Of a stretch of DNA of 64,000 bases, positions 18,525 to 27,966 are shown one piece after another. Source of the DNA: Pyrinomonadaceae bacterium (GTDB lineage: Bacteria > Acidobacteriota > Blastocatellia > Pyrinomonadales > Pyrinomonadaceae); contig JAIBCC010000002.1 of assembly GCA_019694395.1 (NCBI GenBank), forward strand, positions 310,330-374,329. Direction: 5' to 3'. Position 1 is the stretch's first letter. Each line of letters begins with the position of its first letter. The notes beneath the pieces are model-generated. The model searched no databases. It was given only the letters and a program-made list of their open reading frames with translations, and was not told where the DNA came from. Made by a program: the position numbers and the translations under genes.

Positions 18525-18806
18525 ATGTCTAACCTATCCGGTATGGAAAAATTTTCACATCTTGAGGACAAAATCTATCTCACAATAGAATTTGCCAAAA
18601 AGATGCGTGAAGAAAAAGAAAAACTTGAGCGCGAAACTAATTCGCTCAGACACGAGGTCAATTCACTTTTGGACGAAAAAGTTCGTTTAGAGGAAAAAAT
18701 TGAACGTTTGATGAGCGAACGTGATGCCATTCAACTAAAAATTGAAGCGATGCTTGATGCAATTACTGTTATTGAGCCGGAGGTTGCCGAAGTTCTCCAC
18801 AGATAG
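18525..18806 (+). CDS. ZapB-like coiled-coil protein
   Basis: A 93-residue protein that is almost entirely coiled coil (KKMREEKEKLERETNSLRHE and onward to about residue 75), of the size and charge pattern of ZapB-type division proteins. The ATG at 18525 was chosen because GGAG lies about 7 nt before it; a TTG 18 bp upstream lacks one. It ends 2 nt before zapA, which supports a role with the FtsZ ring. Naming by context; the sequence class is low in information. Confidence 0.65.
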   Translation: MSNLSGMEKFSHLEDKIYLTIEFAKKMREEKEKLERETNSLRHEVNSLLDEKVRLEEKIERLMSERDAIQLKIEAMLDAITVIEPEVAEVLHR

Positions 18807-18808
18807 TT

Positions 18809-19156
18809 ATGACTGGAAACCGAGTAAAAAACGAAGCTGCACAATCAATCCGAGTTGAAATTTATAATCAAACCTACAACATCCGTTCTGATGGGGATAA
18901 CGAATACATTCTCCGTCTGGCGGAATTTGTTGACGGCAAAATGCGTGAAATTTCATCGGGAACTTTAACCGTTGACTCGTTAAAAGTGGCGATTTTAGCC
19001 GCTCTACACATTGCGGATGAATATCACCAATTGAAAAAATCCTCTGAACAATCCGATGCTCAGCTTGCCTCCAGAAGCGCGGAATGCACAGAATTACTTG
19101 ATTCTCTGTTAAAACAAAAAGACCATTTTCAACACGAAGTTGAAACTGAACAATAA
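18809..19156 (+). CDS. zapA: Cell division protein ZapA
   Basis: A 115-residue FtsZ-ring associated protein. The N-terminal region shows the ZapA pattern: VEIYNQTYNIRSDGDNEYIL, then LAEFVDGKMREI and VAILAALHIADEYHQLK, followed by a coiled-coil tail. Together with the preceding coiled-coil gene it forms a small division unit downstream of pheT. A probable 6S RNA follows, as in many bacteria. Confidence 0.9.
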   Translation: MTGNRVKNEAAQSIRVEIYNQTYNIRSDGDNEYILRLAEFVDGKMREISSGTLTVDSLKVAILAALHIADEYHQLKKSSEQSDAQLASRSAECTELLDSLLKQKDHFQHEVETEQ

Positions 19157-19309
19157 TTCCATTCTTTGTTTTTATTAACTGATTTTTTACTGACAAAAAT
19201 TCCCCCAACACTTAATAATTTTCACTTCCAAAAACTCCCTTGCGTGTGCTAAGATTTATCTACGGTTAAGAAAATTTCTGCTTAGTTAGTGATTTTCAAA
19301 ATAATAATT

Positions 19310-19485
19310 GAGCCAACATTTGAATTTCCGGGAGACTAATGTTCTTTGCAGTGTAATCTTTCACAGTAAAAGATTTACCGGAGCAAAGGGCTTACTTACC
19401 CGCAAGGGTAAAAGGTCACCCACCTGTTGAGATACAGGTTCAATTCAAATTGAAAACACGGCTATCGCGGTCTTCTTAGCCATCA
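19310..19485 (+). ncRNA. ssrS: Probable 6S RNA
   Basis: The 380-bp gap after zapA holds a transcript-like segment matching 6S RNA in features and place. GGGAGAC (about 19331-19337) can pair with GTCTTCT near 19468 to close a long rod, and the 3' half contains CACCCACCTG...CAGGTTCAA, which resembles the hairpin on the 3' side of the 6S central bubble. Several internal stems (CTTACCC/GGGTAA around CCGCAA) fit a rod. Position directly after zapA is the classic ssrS location. The ends are approximate; a covariance-model search would settle the call. Confidence 0.6.
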
Positions 19486-19538
19486 ATCGTAAATGGTCAA
19501 TCCCTAAGGCGATTAACTGTTTGCGATTTTAGTTTTTT

Positions 19539-20321
19539 ATGAAGGTTTTAATGTTAGCCGATGTGGTGGCGCGTCCAGGCAGACAGGCTGTATTACAAAG
19601 AATCAACGATTTGCGGCGCAAATATCAGGCTGACATCGTTACAATGAACGCAGAAAATGTGGCTGGCGGTTTTTCCATCACACCCACAATTGCCGAAGAA
19701 CTTTTTTCCGGCGGAATTGATCTGATGACTTCGGGCAACCATATTTTCGATAAAGCCGAAGTCATTCCTTACATCGAAAAAAATCATAAACTCTTACGTC
19801 CGGCAAATTATCCACCCACAACTCCCGGCGCCGGTTTATTTATTGGGGAAATTAAAGGTTTCAAAATCGCAGTTTTGAATTTACTTGGTAGAGTTTTTAT
19901 GCCTCCAGTTGATGATCCGTTTCGGGTGGCAAATGAATGTATTCGGGTTATTCCAGAAGATGTAAAAATTCGGCTGGTGGATATGCACTGCGAAGCAACT
20001 TCTGAAAAATACGCAATGGGTTGGTTTCTTAGCGGTCGGGTTTCTGCGGTTGTCGGCTCGCACACTCACGTTCAAACAGCAGATGAAAGGATTTTAGAGG
20101 GTGGAACCGCCTACATTACCGACATTGGAATGACCGGAAGTTATTCCGGTGTAATTGGAATGAACAAAGATCACGTTATTGAACGATTTACCAAATTCCC
20201 TGCTCGTCGCGCCGAACATTCAACCAGTAATATTTGGATATGTGCAGTTTTAATTGACATAGATGAAAAAACCGGAAAAGCCAACAGTATTGAACGATTA
20301 AAAATCGAACATCACGGATAA
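19539..20321 (+). CDS. ymdB: YmdB-family metallophosphoesterase
   Basis: A 260-residue cytosolic calcineurin-type phosphodiesterase of the TIGR00282/YmdB family, which acts on 2',3'-cyclic nucleotides in the studied members. The metal-site motifs are in order: LADVVARPGR, NAENVAGGFSI, TSGNHIFDK, DMHCEATSEK and VVGSHTHVQTADERIL. It lies after the 6S RNA; in other genomes it often follows rny, which is absent here. It ends 5 bp from the convergent kinase gene with no terminator between. Confidence 0.92.
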   Translation: MKVLMLADVVARPGRQAVLQRINDLRRKYQADIVTMNAENVAGGFSITPTIAEELFSGGIDLMTSGNHIFDKAEVIPYIEKNHKLLRPANYPPTTPGAGLFIGEIKGFKIAVLNLLGRVFMPPVDDPFRVANECIRVIPEDVKIRLVDMHCEATSEKYAMGWFLSGRVSAVVGSHTHVQTADERILEGGTAYITDIGMTGSYSGVIGMNKDHVIERFTKFPARRAEHSTSNIWICAVLIDIDEKTGKANSIERLKIEHHG

Positions 20322-20326
20322 ATTTT

Positions 20327-23300
20327 TTATCTGGCGACCTTTCCAAGGGTTTCATCCAACCATTCGTTCACTACAGGAACATAAAACTCGACATTTGGAA
20401 TGTGTCCACCATCGTAGGTCACGATTTTTCTCGGCTCGCGCAACAGTTTAAAAAGCGGTTTAGCATCAGTGTTAAAAGGAAAATTCTCGTCGTAACGTCC
20501 GTTTATAAAAAACTTTTGCGTTTTGATTTGAGAAGCAAACTTGATCGGGCTTGTTTCCGGCAAACGGCTGCGGAAATCTTTTTCCAATCCAGCACTGATA
20601 AACGTTAAGGTTTTATATCGGGTTTCGATTGCGGTTAAAACAATTCCAACATTTGCTCCGTTAGAAATGCCTAAGAATCCGATCTTTTGCTTATCTATTT
20701 CCTGACGTGTTCCTAAATAATCCAAACCGATCCGCAAATCGGTAATCCAATTTACCATTTGCTTACGGAACTCAACTGATGAATTTTCAGGCGGAACATA
20801 ATTATTCGGAAAAGTTCGGTCAACATATCCTTTCAAAACTACTGCAAAAACAGCTCGTCCCGATTTAATAAAAGGAGCGGCGAACATCTCAACCGAATCC
20901 GGCAAACTACGAATTCCGCGAACTACGTCACCCGGCGGAACATAATGAATGACCTGCAATGGTTTGGCGGCATTTTTTGGCAAATAAAGATATGCAAACG
21001 CTTGCTCTCCACCTTCGCCTGAAAAAGAAATCTTTTCCCGAGTCCAATCTCCCTCGTCTTTATTTTCAATGATTTGAGCGTTTAGCGGTTTTTTATCATA
21101 TTCATAATGAGAAAGCCAACCTTTGAATTCCGTCTCATTTGGCGGATTGTAAGTCGGAGTTTCAGCCGGCGGAAGCATTTGTCCGCCTTCATCATTTTTC
21201 GATTCGGAAGGTATCAAAACACAGCGAAAACCGATTTTATTGGAGGTGTAAAAGCCTGGATATTCGCCGTAATATCCGAATAAATAAGCCAAATCATTCC
21301 ACGCACCGCCGCTGGTAACAAACCCATCAGGACTTTGGTTCAAATTCCACTCAGATACGTTCCCAGCCATGTTATAAGCACCGAAAGGACTCATTCCAAA
21401 TGGATTAGAATTAACTTCAACCGTTCCTATTCCACGAAAATTTGCTCGGTTTTCTGTAGTTTCACCTTGACGGATAAATCCCCAGGGCATGGCATTATAA
21501 CGCGGATCGGAAATTCCGTTTCGCGCAGCTTTTTCCCACTGAAAAACGGTCGGCAATCTTTTCCCGCGAAATTCTGCATAAGCCGCGGCTTCATACCAAG
21601 TTATGTCAGTTACCGGAAAATTCGCATTCCCTTCTGGGAAATTTTGATTGGTCCAATTTCGGGGAGCAGGCAATCCGGTTTTGTCTTTCAATTCCTTTAA
21701 GGCATCCTCCATCGAAATTGGTTTGCCGTCTTTGATAAAAGGAATTTTCCAAAATTCTTTTTTGACGTAACCACCCGCAACAATAAATTCTTTGAATTCA
21801 GCATTGCTTACTTCAAACTTATCAATAAAAAAATCATCCAGATTTACTTTTTTTTCGGTTGGTCGTGACCAATTTACCAGACTGTATTCGCCGCCCGGAA
21901 CAAAGACCATTTTGTCAGGAACTTTGTTCTTTTCAATTAATTTTGCTTCAATTTGCAATGGCGGTGAAGCTATAAACGAACCTCCGACTCGGGGAATAAT
22001 GCCGGATATTGTCCGCTCAAAATTTGAAAATCCATCTTTTTCAATTTCTAAGACATATTGTCCGCGGGCAATTCTTAAATCTTTGATGGGAGTTTCGCCA
22101 ATAAATTCCCTTTCAGCATAGTTGCCGGTTGCATCCTTATAGTATCTTCGAAGATAAACTTTTGCGCTGTTTGGTTCAGAGTTAACAGTTAAATTATCTG
22201 AAATTGTCGGCATTAATTTTGCCAAATTTTCCTCATTTGGAATTATCTTTTCAGCCTTAATTGCCAGGTCAAATGCCTCAAAATTTCTTTCCTGAACTGC
22301 CAAATCCTTCGCTTTTTTCAAATTTTCTTTGGCTTGAAAAAGTTGGTAATTGCTCCAAAAATAATTTCCGAAAAGCATTAAAGCCAAAAGACCGAAACCG
22401 CTTAGCAGCAAAATCAGCCAACCATTTTTCTTTTTCTTCTTCGGAAAATTAGGCTGCATTGAAATTTCTATGGTGGGATGTTCAGACAAAAATAAATTGA
22501 TTTTTTCGTTAAATTGCTTATCGTTTGAAGCCCCGGTAACGTGAACCAAAAGTTGTTCTTCAAAATCCAATTCCTGTTTTAGACGACGTAGATCTTCCAG
22601 AATTTCATTAGCATTTTGATAGCGGTTTTGGACATCTTTTTGTAAGGCTTTTTCAATTATTTTTCCTAATGCAACAGGGTTTTCAATTTTTTGCTGAGGT
22701 TCTTGATACAAAATTGAAGCAAGTTTTTCGACGGTATTTTCCCCGATAAAAGGAGTTTTTCCGATCGCCATTTCATATAAAAGAACTCCTAAACTCCACA
22801 AATCAGTTCGTCCGTCCACCTCCTGTCCACGAACCTGTTCAGGGGACATATATGAGACTGTTCCCAAAATCATCCCGGGAGTGCTGAGCAAAGTTTTGAA
22901 ACTGGATTCAGGTTCAGTCGAGTCGAAGGAAACTCGTTTTGCCAACCCGAAATCCAAAACTTTTACCTGATTATTTGCTGAAATAATGACGTTTGCGGGT
23001 TTTATATCACGGTGAACGATGCCTCTCGAATGCGCTTCGGAAAGGGCATCGGCAATCTGGATGGCAATATCTAAAGCCTCCGAATAAGTTAATTTTCTGC
23101 GTTTTAATAAAGCTGAAAGTGTTTCACCCTCAACATATTGCATAACGATAAATGAACGGCTATTTTCGTTAGCAATTTCGTGAATAGTGCAAATGTGTGG
23201 ATGCTCTAATGCTGCGGCGGCTTGGGCTTCGCGCAAGAACCTTTTATTTGAGTTTTCATCTTCAAGTGTAAGAAATTTTAATGCAACACTCCGATTTAGG

Positions 23301-23605
23301 CGTAAATCTCGAGCCAAGTAAACCTCGCCCATTCCGCCGGAACCGATTAATTTAACGATTTGAAACGAGCCGATCTTTTCATCCTTTTCAAAACCAAAAC
23401 CTTCTTCTGAACTGGCAAAACCAACTTTCGGTGAGTCAATAAAACTGTCTTTTTCATCATTTGCGGCAAGTAATTGTTCAATTTCATGGCGAAATTCAGC
23501 ATCATCACCGCAAATTTCGTCCAAATAAGCTATTCGCTCAAAAGGATTTTTCTCAAGTGCAGAATTGAATATCTTACTGATTTCTTGCCACTTTTCGGAT
23601 GTCAT
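20327..23605 (-). CDS. Ser/Thr kinase - PEGA - formylglycine-enzyme-like - alpha/beta hydrolase fusion
   Basis: A 1092-residue single-pass membrane protein with four modules. The cytosolic kinase (about 80-340) has LIGSGGMGEVYLARD, HRDIKPANVI, DFGLAK and SYMSPEQVRG, so it should be active. A membrane helix follows at about 395-418. The outer part has a PEGA repeat (about 470-540, GETPIKDLRIARGQYVLEIE), an FGE/SUMF1-like domain (about 560-800, MVFVPGGEY, NMAGNVSEWN, IGFRCV) and an alpha/beta hydrolase (about 860-1090) with GISNGA as nucleophile elbow, Asp in GRYDEN and His in DGGHIPN. The ATG at 23605 is preferred over a TTG 15 bp upstream. Targets are unknown. Confidence 0.9.
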   Translation of the reverse strand: MTSEKWQEISKIFNSALEKNPFERIAYLDEICGDDAEFRHEIEQLLAANDEKDSFIDSPKVGFASSEEGFGFEKDEKIGSFQIVKLIGSGGMGEVYLARDLRLNRSVALKFLTLEDENSNKRFLREAQAAAALEHPHICTIHEIANENSRSFIVMQYVEGETLSALLKRRKLTYSEALDIAIQIADALSEAHSRGIVHRDIKPANVIISANNQVKVLDFGLAKRVSFDSTEPESSFKTLLSTPGMILGTVSYMSPEQVRGQEVDGRTDLWSLGVLLYEMAIGKTPFIGENTVEKLASILYQEPQQKIENPVALGKIIEKALQKDVQNRYQNANEILEDLRRLKQELDFEEQLLVHVTGASNDKQFNEKINLFLSEHPTIEISMQPNFPKKKKKNGWLILLLSGFGLLALMLFGNYFWSNYQLFQAKENLKKAKDLAVQERNFEAFDLAIKAEKIIPNEENLAKLMPTISDNLTVNSEPNSAKVYLRRYYKDATGNYAEREFIGETPIKDLRIARGQYVLEIEKDGFSNFERTISGIIPRVGGSFIASPPLQIEAKLIEKNKVPDKMVFVPGGEYSLVNWSRPTEKKVNLDDFFIDKFEVSNAEFKEFIVAGGYVKKEFWKIPFIKDGKPISMEDALKELKDKTGLPAPRNWTNQNFPEGNANFPVTDITWYEAAAYAEFRGKRLPTVFQWEKAARNGISDPRYNAMPWGFIRQGETTENRANFRGIGTVEVNSNPFGMSPFGAYNMAGNVSEWNLNQSPDGFVTSGGAWNDLAYLFGYYGEYPGFYTSNKIGFRCVLIPSESKNDEGGQMLPPAETPTYNPPNETEFKGWLSHYEYDKKPLNAQIIENKDEGDWTREKISFSGEGGEQAFAYLYLPKNAAKPLQVIHYVPPGDVVRGIRSLPDSVEMFAAPFIKSGRAVFAVVLKGYVDRTFPNNYVPPENSSVEFRKQMVNWITDLRIGLDYLGTRQEIDKQKIGFLGISNGANVGIVLTAIETRYKTLTFISAGLEKDFRSRLPETSPIKFASQIKTQKFFINGRYDENFPFNTDAKPLFKLLREPRKIVTYDGGHIPNVEFYVPVVNEWLDETLGKVAR

Positions 23606-23788
23606 AAAGTTTGAAATCAAATGAGTTAGCCCACGAACTTGGTTGAAACACTAAAGAAATTATATTTGGAATTTTCTTAGCGTTTCACACATTTTTCGCG
23701 GGCGAATCCGTTTTGGTTTCAGTATAACACCAATTTATTGAATTAAATCTTTTGCGCGTTAATTTTTTTGTCTAAAAATCTTCAAAAA

Positions 23789-24667
23789 TCAGTAACCGCA
23801 ACGATAACTATAAGTATCAAAAACCTTCTTCCATTTACCGGCTACTTTTCTATAAACAAAATAGTTATTACCTTCAAAAGCATATCCAACTGTAAAAATT
23901 TCTTTTTGTCCGTCATTATTAAAATCAAAAGCATCGAGCAATATTTCGTGGTAAATACCTTCATCTAAATCCTTGATATTTCCACTCATTACGTCTTTTT
24001 CAACAATCATTTCAAAACTCTTAAAACTAAAGCTATAACTTCCGCCTTTAGTCTTTTCTGCAATAAAAAATAAAAGTCCACGGGATTTCTTGCCGGTAAT
24101 AACATAAAACGAGCCAACAAACTCGGGCACTTTGTCATTGTTGAAATCAATGGCGTTTAAGTTAATCGAATTTAACTTTTTATTTTCAATCCTGTGTTTT
24201 TTGAATTCCGCTTTAACAAGTTTTTCCACTATTTTTTTTTCTGAGAAAGTGAGCTCTCGCCTGAAATTATTTTGAGTTTTGGGAATCTTCAAATTACTTG
24301 CCAAGGCTGGAGAAGCTTGGTCGGGTTTTACTTTTGACTTTACCTTAACAATTGCCGAATAACCCGAACAATCTCCCCAATGGTTGTCCTCAACAATTAC
24401 CGTTCCATTTTTACCACCACCAAAAATTAAATTATACGGTGTTTGCATTTTATAATATTTGCTAACTAAGATCTCCCGAGTATCTTTCATAGCTACCGAG
24501 GACTCGATATGGACAAGTTTTCCTTTCTTCACAAAAGCAATCGGGTCTAACCAAGTGCCATCAAAAACTAAAGCAAATATTATCGGATCTTTTGTATTGG
24601 TTTGTTGGGAGAATAAAATATTTGAGAAAACACAAACCAATACAATAAATGAGAAGGTCTTCCTCAT
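23789..24667 (-). CDS. Secreted protein of unknown function, coupled to P5C dehydrogenase
   Basis: A 292-residue exported protein with a signal peptide at residues 1 to about 20 (RKTFSFIVLVCVFSNILFSQ). Two segments, AIDFNNDKVPEF and AFDFNNDGQKEIF, look like FG-GAP/VCBS-type calcium loops, so a small beta-propeller is possible. Its ATG overlaps the TGA of the upstream dehydrogenase gene as ATGA, which argues for translational coupling and against a longer reading frame that starts inside that gene. No function is recognised. Confidence 0.7.
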   Translation of the reverse strand: MRKTFSFIVLVCVFSNILFSQQTNTKDPIIFALVFDGTWLDPIAFVKKGKLVHIESSVAMKDTREILVSKYYKMQTPYNLIFGGGKNGTVIVEDNHWGDCSGYSAIVKVKSKVKPDQASPALASNLKIPKTQNNFRRELTFSEKKIVEKLVKAEFKKHRIENKKLNSINLNAIDFNNDKVPEFVGSFYVITGKKSRGLLFFIAEKTKGGSYSFSFKSFEMIVEKDVMSGNIKDLDEGIYHEILLDAFDFNNDGQKEIFTVGYAFEGNNYFVYRKVAGKWKKVFDTYSYRCGY

Positions 24668-26241
24668 ATTTTTTGAGCGATAGATTTTCCCTGCATAAAT
24701 TGTAAAAGATATTCGCGTCCCCCGGCTTTTGAATCGGTTCCTGACATATTGAACCCGCCAAAAGGATGAACACCAACCAATGCGCCGGTGCATTTTCGAT
24801 TCAAATAGAGGTTTCCAACGTGAAATTCGCGTCTGGCTCGTTCCAAATTTTCCTCGTTGGCTGAATAAACCGATCCGGTCAAACCGTATTCAGTATCATT
24901 TGCAACTTTTAAGGCTTCATCGTAATTTGCAACTTTAATAACTGCGAGAACCGGAGCAAAAATCTCGTTTTGTTCGATAGTATCGCCGGGTTTAACGTTT
25001 TTGATAATGGTGGGTTCAACGTAAAATCCTTTAGAATCATCCCCCTTTCCTCCTGCGACCACTTCTCCGCCTTCTTCTAATCCCTTTGCAATCATTGAAG
25101 TTGCTTTACTGAAAGATTTTTCATTAATAACGGCAGTTAAATTTGTATCGCCTTCGATAGCCTCTCCGATTTTCAATTTTTCGGTTAAAGCCGCGATCTT
25201 TTCTACCAATTCATCGTGAACTTTTTCGTCAACAATTAATCGTGAGCAGGCTGAACATTTTTGTCCCTGGAAGCCAAATGCGGCTTGCACGGTTCCGAGC
25301 GCAGCTGCATCCAAATCGGCATCTTCACAAACAACTATCGCGTCTTTTCCCCCCATTTCTGCAACGACTCGTTTCATCCAACGTTGTCCGGGCTGAGTTT
25401 TAGCGGCTTGTTCATAAATATGCAAACCAACTGCTTTTGAGCCCGTGAAAGAAATAAATCTGGTTTTTGGAGAATTTACCATTAATTCCCCAACTTTTGT
25501 GCCGCTTCCTGCTACAAAATTTACAACACCTTTTGGCAGACCGATTTCTTCCAAAACTTCCATAAATTTATAAGCAATGGTCGGAGCATCGGGCGAAGGT
25601 TTTAAAACCGTGGTGTTGCCAGTCACAACCGCGCTCATCGTCATTCCCGCCATAATTGCTAAAGGAAAATTCCACGGCGGAATGATTGCACCAACTCCGA
25701 GCGGAACATATTCAAATGAATTTCTTTCAGGTAATGGTGAAGGTGTGATCGGTTGTTCGTCTGCCCAACGCAGCATTTCGCGCCCGTAAAATTCAAGAAA
25801 ATCAATAGCCTCGGCAGTATCACCGTCTGCTTCTGCCCAGGTTTTGCCGGTCTCAAAACACATCCAGGCTGAGTAATAATGTTTGCGGTCACGGATTTTT
25901 TTCGCAGCTTTGAAAAGATATTCCGCCCGTTCCTGTGCTGGAACATAACGCCACGTTTCAAAGGCTTCGGCAGCTGCATCAATGGCTTTTCCTACTAAAT
26001 TTTCGGCATCGGCATCAGCATCTGAGAAACTTCCTACAACCTCAGTTTTTTTTGCCGGATTGATACTGATAAATTTTTCGGCAAGTTCAATTTTTTCACC
26101 GTTAATTACTATTGGATATTCTTTCCCAAGCTCATTTTGCACTTCTGCAATCGCCGCTTTCATAGCCTCAGCATTCTCGGTTTTTGAATAATCAGTAAAT
26201 GGTTCGTTCTTAAATTCGTCTAAAATCTGTTTTGTTTGCAT
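24664..26241 (-). CDS. rocA: L-glutamate gamma-semialdehyde (P5C) dehydrogenase
   Basis: Oxidises the proline-degradation intermediate P5C/glutamate semialdehyde to glutamate with NAD. 525 residues with the aldehyde dehydrogenase landmarks IIPPWNFPLAIMAGM, TGSKAVGLHIYEQA, the general base in AEMGGKDAIVV, the catalytic cysteine in FGFQGQKCSACSRLIV, and NEIFAPVLAVIKV. The N-terminal extension and the CSACSR context fit the RocA/PutA branch. A ProDH gene is not in the window, so the pathway partner lies elsewhere. Confidence 0.9.
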   Translation of the reverse strand: MQTKQILDEFKNEPFTDYSKTENAEAMKAAIAEVQNELGKEYPIVINGEKIELAEKFISINPAKKTEVVGSFSDADADAENLVGKAIDAAAEAFETWRYVPAQERAEYLFKAAKKIRDRKHYYSAWMCFETGKTWAEADGDTAEAIDFLEFYGREMLRWADEQPITPSPLPERNSFEYVPLGVGAIIPPWNFPLAIMAGMTMSAVVTGNTTVLKPSPDAPTIAYKFMEVLEEIGLPKGVVNFVAGSGTKVGELMVNSPKTRFISFTGSKAVGLHIYEQAAKTQPGQRWMKRVVAEMGGKDAIVVCEDADLDAAALGTVQAAFGFQGQKCSACSRLIVDEKVHDELVEKIAALTEKLKIGEAIEGDTNLTAVINEKSFSKATSMIAKGLEEGGEVVAGGKGDDSKGFYVEPTIIKNVKPGDTIEQNEIFAPVLAVIKVANYDEALKVANDTEYGLTGSVYSANEENLERARREFHVGNLYLNRKCTGALVGVHPFGGFNMSGTDSKAGGREYLLQFMQGKSIAQKI

Positions 26242-26313
26242 AGTTCAACCTTAAATAAAAATTACTTTCAAATAATTTCTATTTTACAATATCAGACAAA
26301 TTTTTGCTTGTTT

Positions 26314-27015
26314 TTAGTAATTAACTCCGTAGGCAAAACCAAAGGAATTATTTGCTCTGCCAAAGTTGCCAAAGTTATATCCGGCAAACAGAGTTTGTTT
26401 TTTGGTTACGGATAGACTGAATCCGCCAAAGCTATTTCCAAAACGGTTTTTACCGCTATACCAATCTGCAATAAAATTTAAACGGCTAAAAATCGGCTGT
26501 TCAACGGCAACTATTGCTCCATGTCGGGTGCCGAAATCGCTTTTTGCACCAACCATCGTGTAATAGCCTCCGGTTAACCGTAAGCCGTTTGTTTTTGGCA
26601 TAATTTTACTGGCATTGGAATAAACCATAGTGACTGGTTTTTGACCTGATTTGTCTCTGAGAGGAACATAGACCTGAGTTCCTGAAGCAACCGCAAATCC
26701 TCGTTTTTCATTTTGATAAACTTGCCATTTTGCATTTGCCTGAAACTCTTTGTAAGAAGGTTCTCCGCTTCGGTTGAAATAAAAATTTGTTCCTATTTCA
26801 ATTTTTCGGGTGAGCCCATAAACGGTTTTGTATCCGTAATTTTGAAAACCGCCGTTGCTTAACTTATCAAAATGCGCTGTAAAATCTGCTTCGAGATAAA
26901 CTTGTCTTTTGGCTACCACATCTGTTGAAGGAGCATTAAAAACAGTGGTTTGAGCCAACCCCTGAAAACTACAAATCATTAAAAACAAAAAACTAACCAA
27001 GCAAATTCGGAACAT
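26314..27015 (-). CDS. Outer-membrane beta-barrel candidate
   Basis: A 233-residue exported protein. The signal peptide covers residues 1 to about 21 (FLFLMICSFQGLAQ). The rest alternates in the manner of beta strands (GYKTVYGLTRKIEIGTNFYF, LTGGYYTMVGAKSDFGTRHG) and ends with GFAYGVNY, an aromatic C-terminal strand typical of barrel proteins. No family is recognised. Encoded just upstream of rocA on the same strand. Confidence 0.7.
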   Translation of the reverse strand: MFRICLVSFLFLMICSFQGLAQTTVFNAPSTDVVAKRQVYLEADFTAHFDKLSNGGFQNYGYKTVYGLTRKIEIGTNFYFNRSGEPSYKEFQANAKWQVYQNEKRGFAVASGTQVYVPLRDKSGQKPVTMVYSNASKIMPKTNGLRLTGGYYTMVGAKSDFGTRHGAIVAVEQPIFSRLNFIADWYSGKNRFGNSFGGFSLSVTKKQTLFAGYNFGNFGRANNSFGFAYGVNY

Positions 27016-27176
27016 AATTCTTCTTCTCCAAAAAAATAATTTTCAAATACGGAAAAACCGCAATTGTTGTTACAACTGCTGTTTGAGCAATACAATTTCT
27101 CCGCTTAGCCCTAAAAAGAATTAATCTGCGGAGATTTCCAGTTTTTTTTTAATTATATTTTTAAAGGAAAGAGAGT

Positions 27177-27401
27177 TTATCTGTTTTGATATTTTTGCAT
27201 TTCTTTCAGTTCCCATTCGTCCAGTAATTCGGGCATGATGGGTTCGTCATTGGTTTGCCAGCCAATTACAAAACGCGGTTCCTGAGTGTCGTGAGTATGT
27301 TTAACGTAGCCTAAGATCAATACCCAACCGGCAAGTAAATAAAGATTCAACTCTCTGACTGAACGAACTTCGGCGGTTATTTTCGTGTCTTCAATTTTCA
27401 T
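27177..27401 (-). CDS. Small protein of unknown function after def
   Basis: A 74-residue acidic protein (TAEVRSVRELNLYLLAGWVL, PELLDEWELKEMQ). It starts 4 nt after the deformylase stop codon with a Shine-Dalgarno GGGAG in the end of def, so it is very probably translated. No known domain is recognised. It is the last gene of the 27-31 kb string. Confidence 0.7.
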   Translation of the reverse strand: MKIEDTKITAEVRSVRELNLYLLAGWVLILGYVKHTHDTQEPRFVIGWQTNDEPIMPELLDEWELKEMQKYQNR

Positions 27402-27405
27402 TTTT

Positions 27406-27921
27406 TCACTCCCATTTACCGGTTTTTTGTAATCTTTTGATTTTTTGTTTGGCTAATTGGCGCTTTAAAGTGGTCATTCTATCCAAAAAAACTATTCCGT
27501 CGCAGTGATCGGTTTCATGTAAAACGCAACGTGCTGCCAAATCTTCAACATCCAATTCAAACTCATTTCCGTCAACATCTTGTGCTCTGACAACTGCCCG
27601 TAAACTACGCTGCACTTTTTGATATAATCCGGGAAAGGATAAACATCCTTCGTCACCATATTGTTCACCTTCAACGTGAATAATTTCAGGATTTATCAGT
27701 GCGATTTTCTCTGATTCATCTTGACCGCCTGAACAATCCATCACAAAAAGTCTATTCGAAACAGCCACTTGCGGTGCGGCAAGCCCGACTCCTTTGGCGG
27801 AATACATTGTTTCAAACATATCATCAACTAATTTTTTTAAGTTTTCGTCAAAATTCTCGACAGGTTTCCCGACAGAAAGTAAAACAGGTTCCGGGTAATG
27901 AACAATCTTCAATAAAGCCAT
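27406..27921 (-). CDS. def: Peptide deformylase
   Basis: Removes the formyl group from nascent proteins in the cytosol, using a metal ion. 171 residues with the three family motifs: GVGLAAPQV, EGCLSFPG (metal Cys) and CVLHETDHCDGIVF, where HETDH supplies the metal histidines and the catalytic Glu. It follows the putative peptide-modification genes on the same strand with a 45-bp gap and probably shares their transcript. The function is housekeeping, so the neighbourhood may be incidental. Confidence 0.95.
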   Translation of the reverse strand: MALLKIVHYPEPVLLSVGKPVENFDENLKKLVDDMFETMYSAKGVGLAAPQVAVSNRLFVMDCSGGQDESEKIALINPEIIHVEGEQYGDEGCLSFPGLYQKVQRSLRAVVRAQDVDGNEFELDVEDLAARCVLHETDHCDGIVFLDRMTTLKRQLAKQKIKRLQKTGKWE

Positions 27922-27966
27922 ACAAAAAAATAATGATTTAGATTAACACAATTTGGAGGCAGTTTT

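Noticed and set aside
27071-27150. Hairpin TCTCCGC/GCGGAGA as terminator of the small gene after def
   Set aside because: No T run follows on the minus strand; it may be a chance or weak structure.
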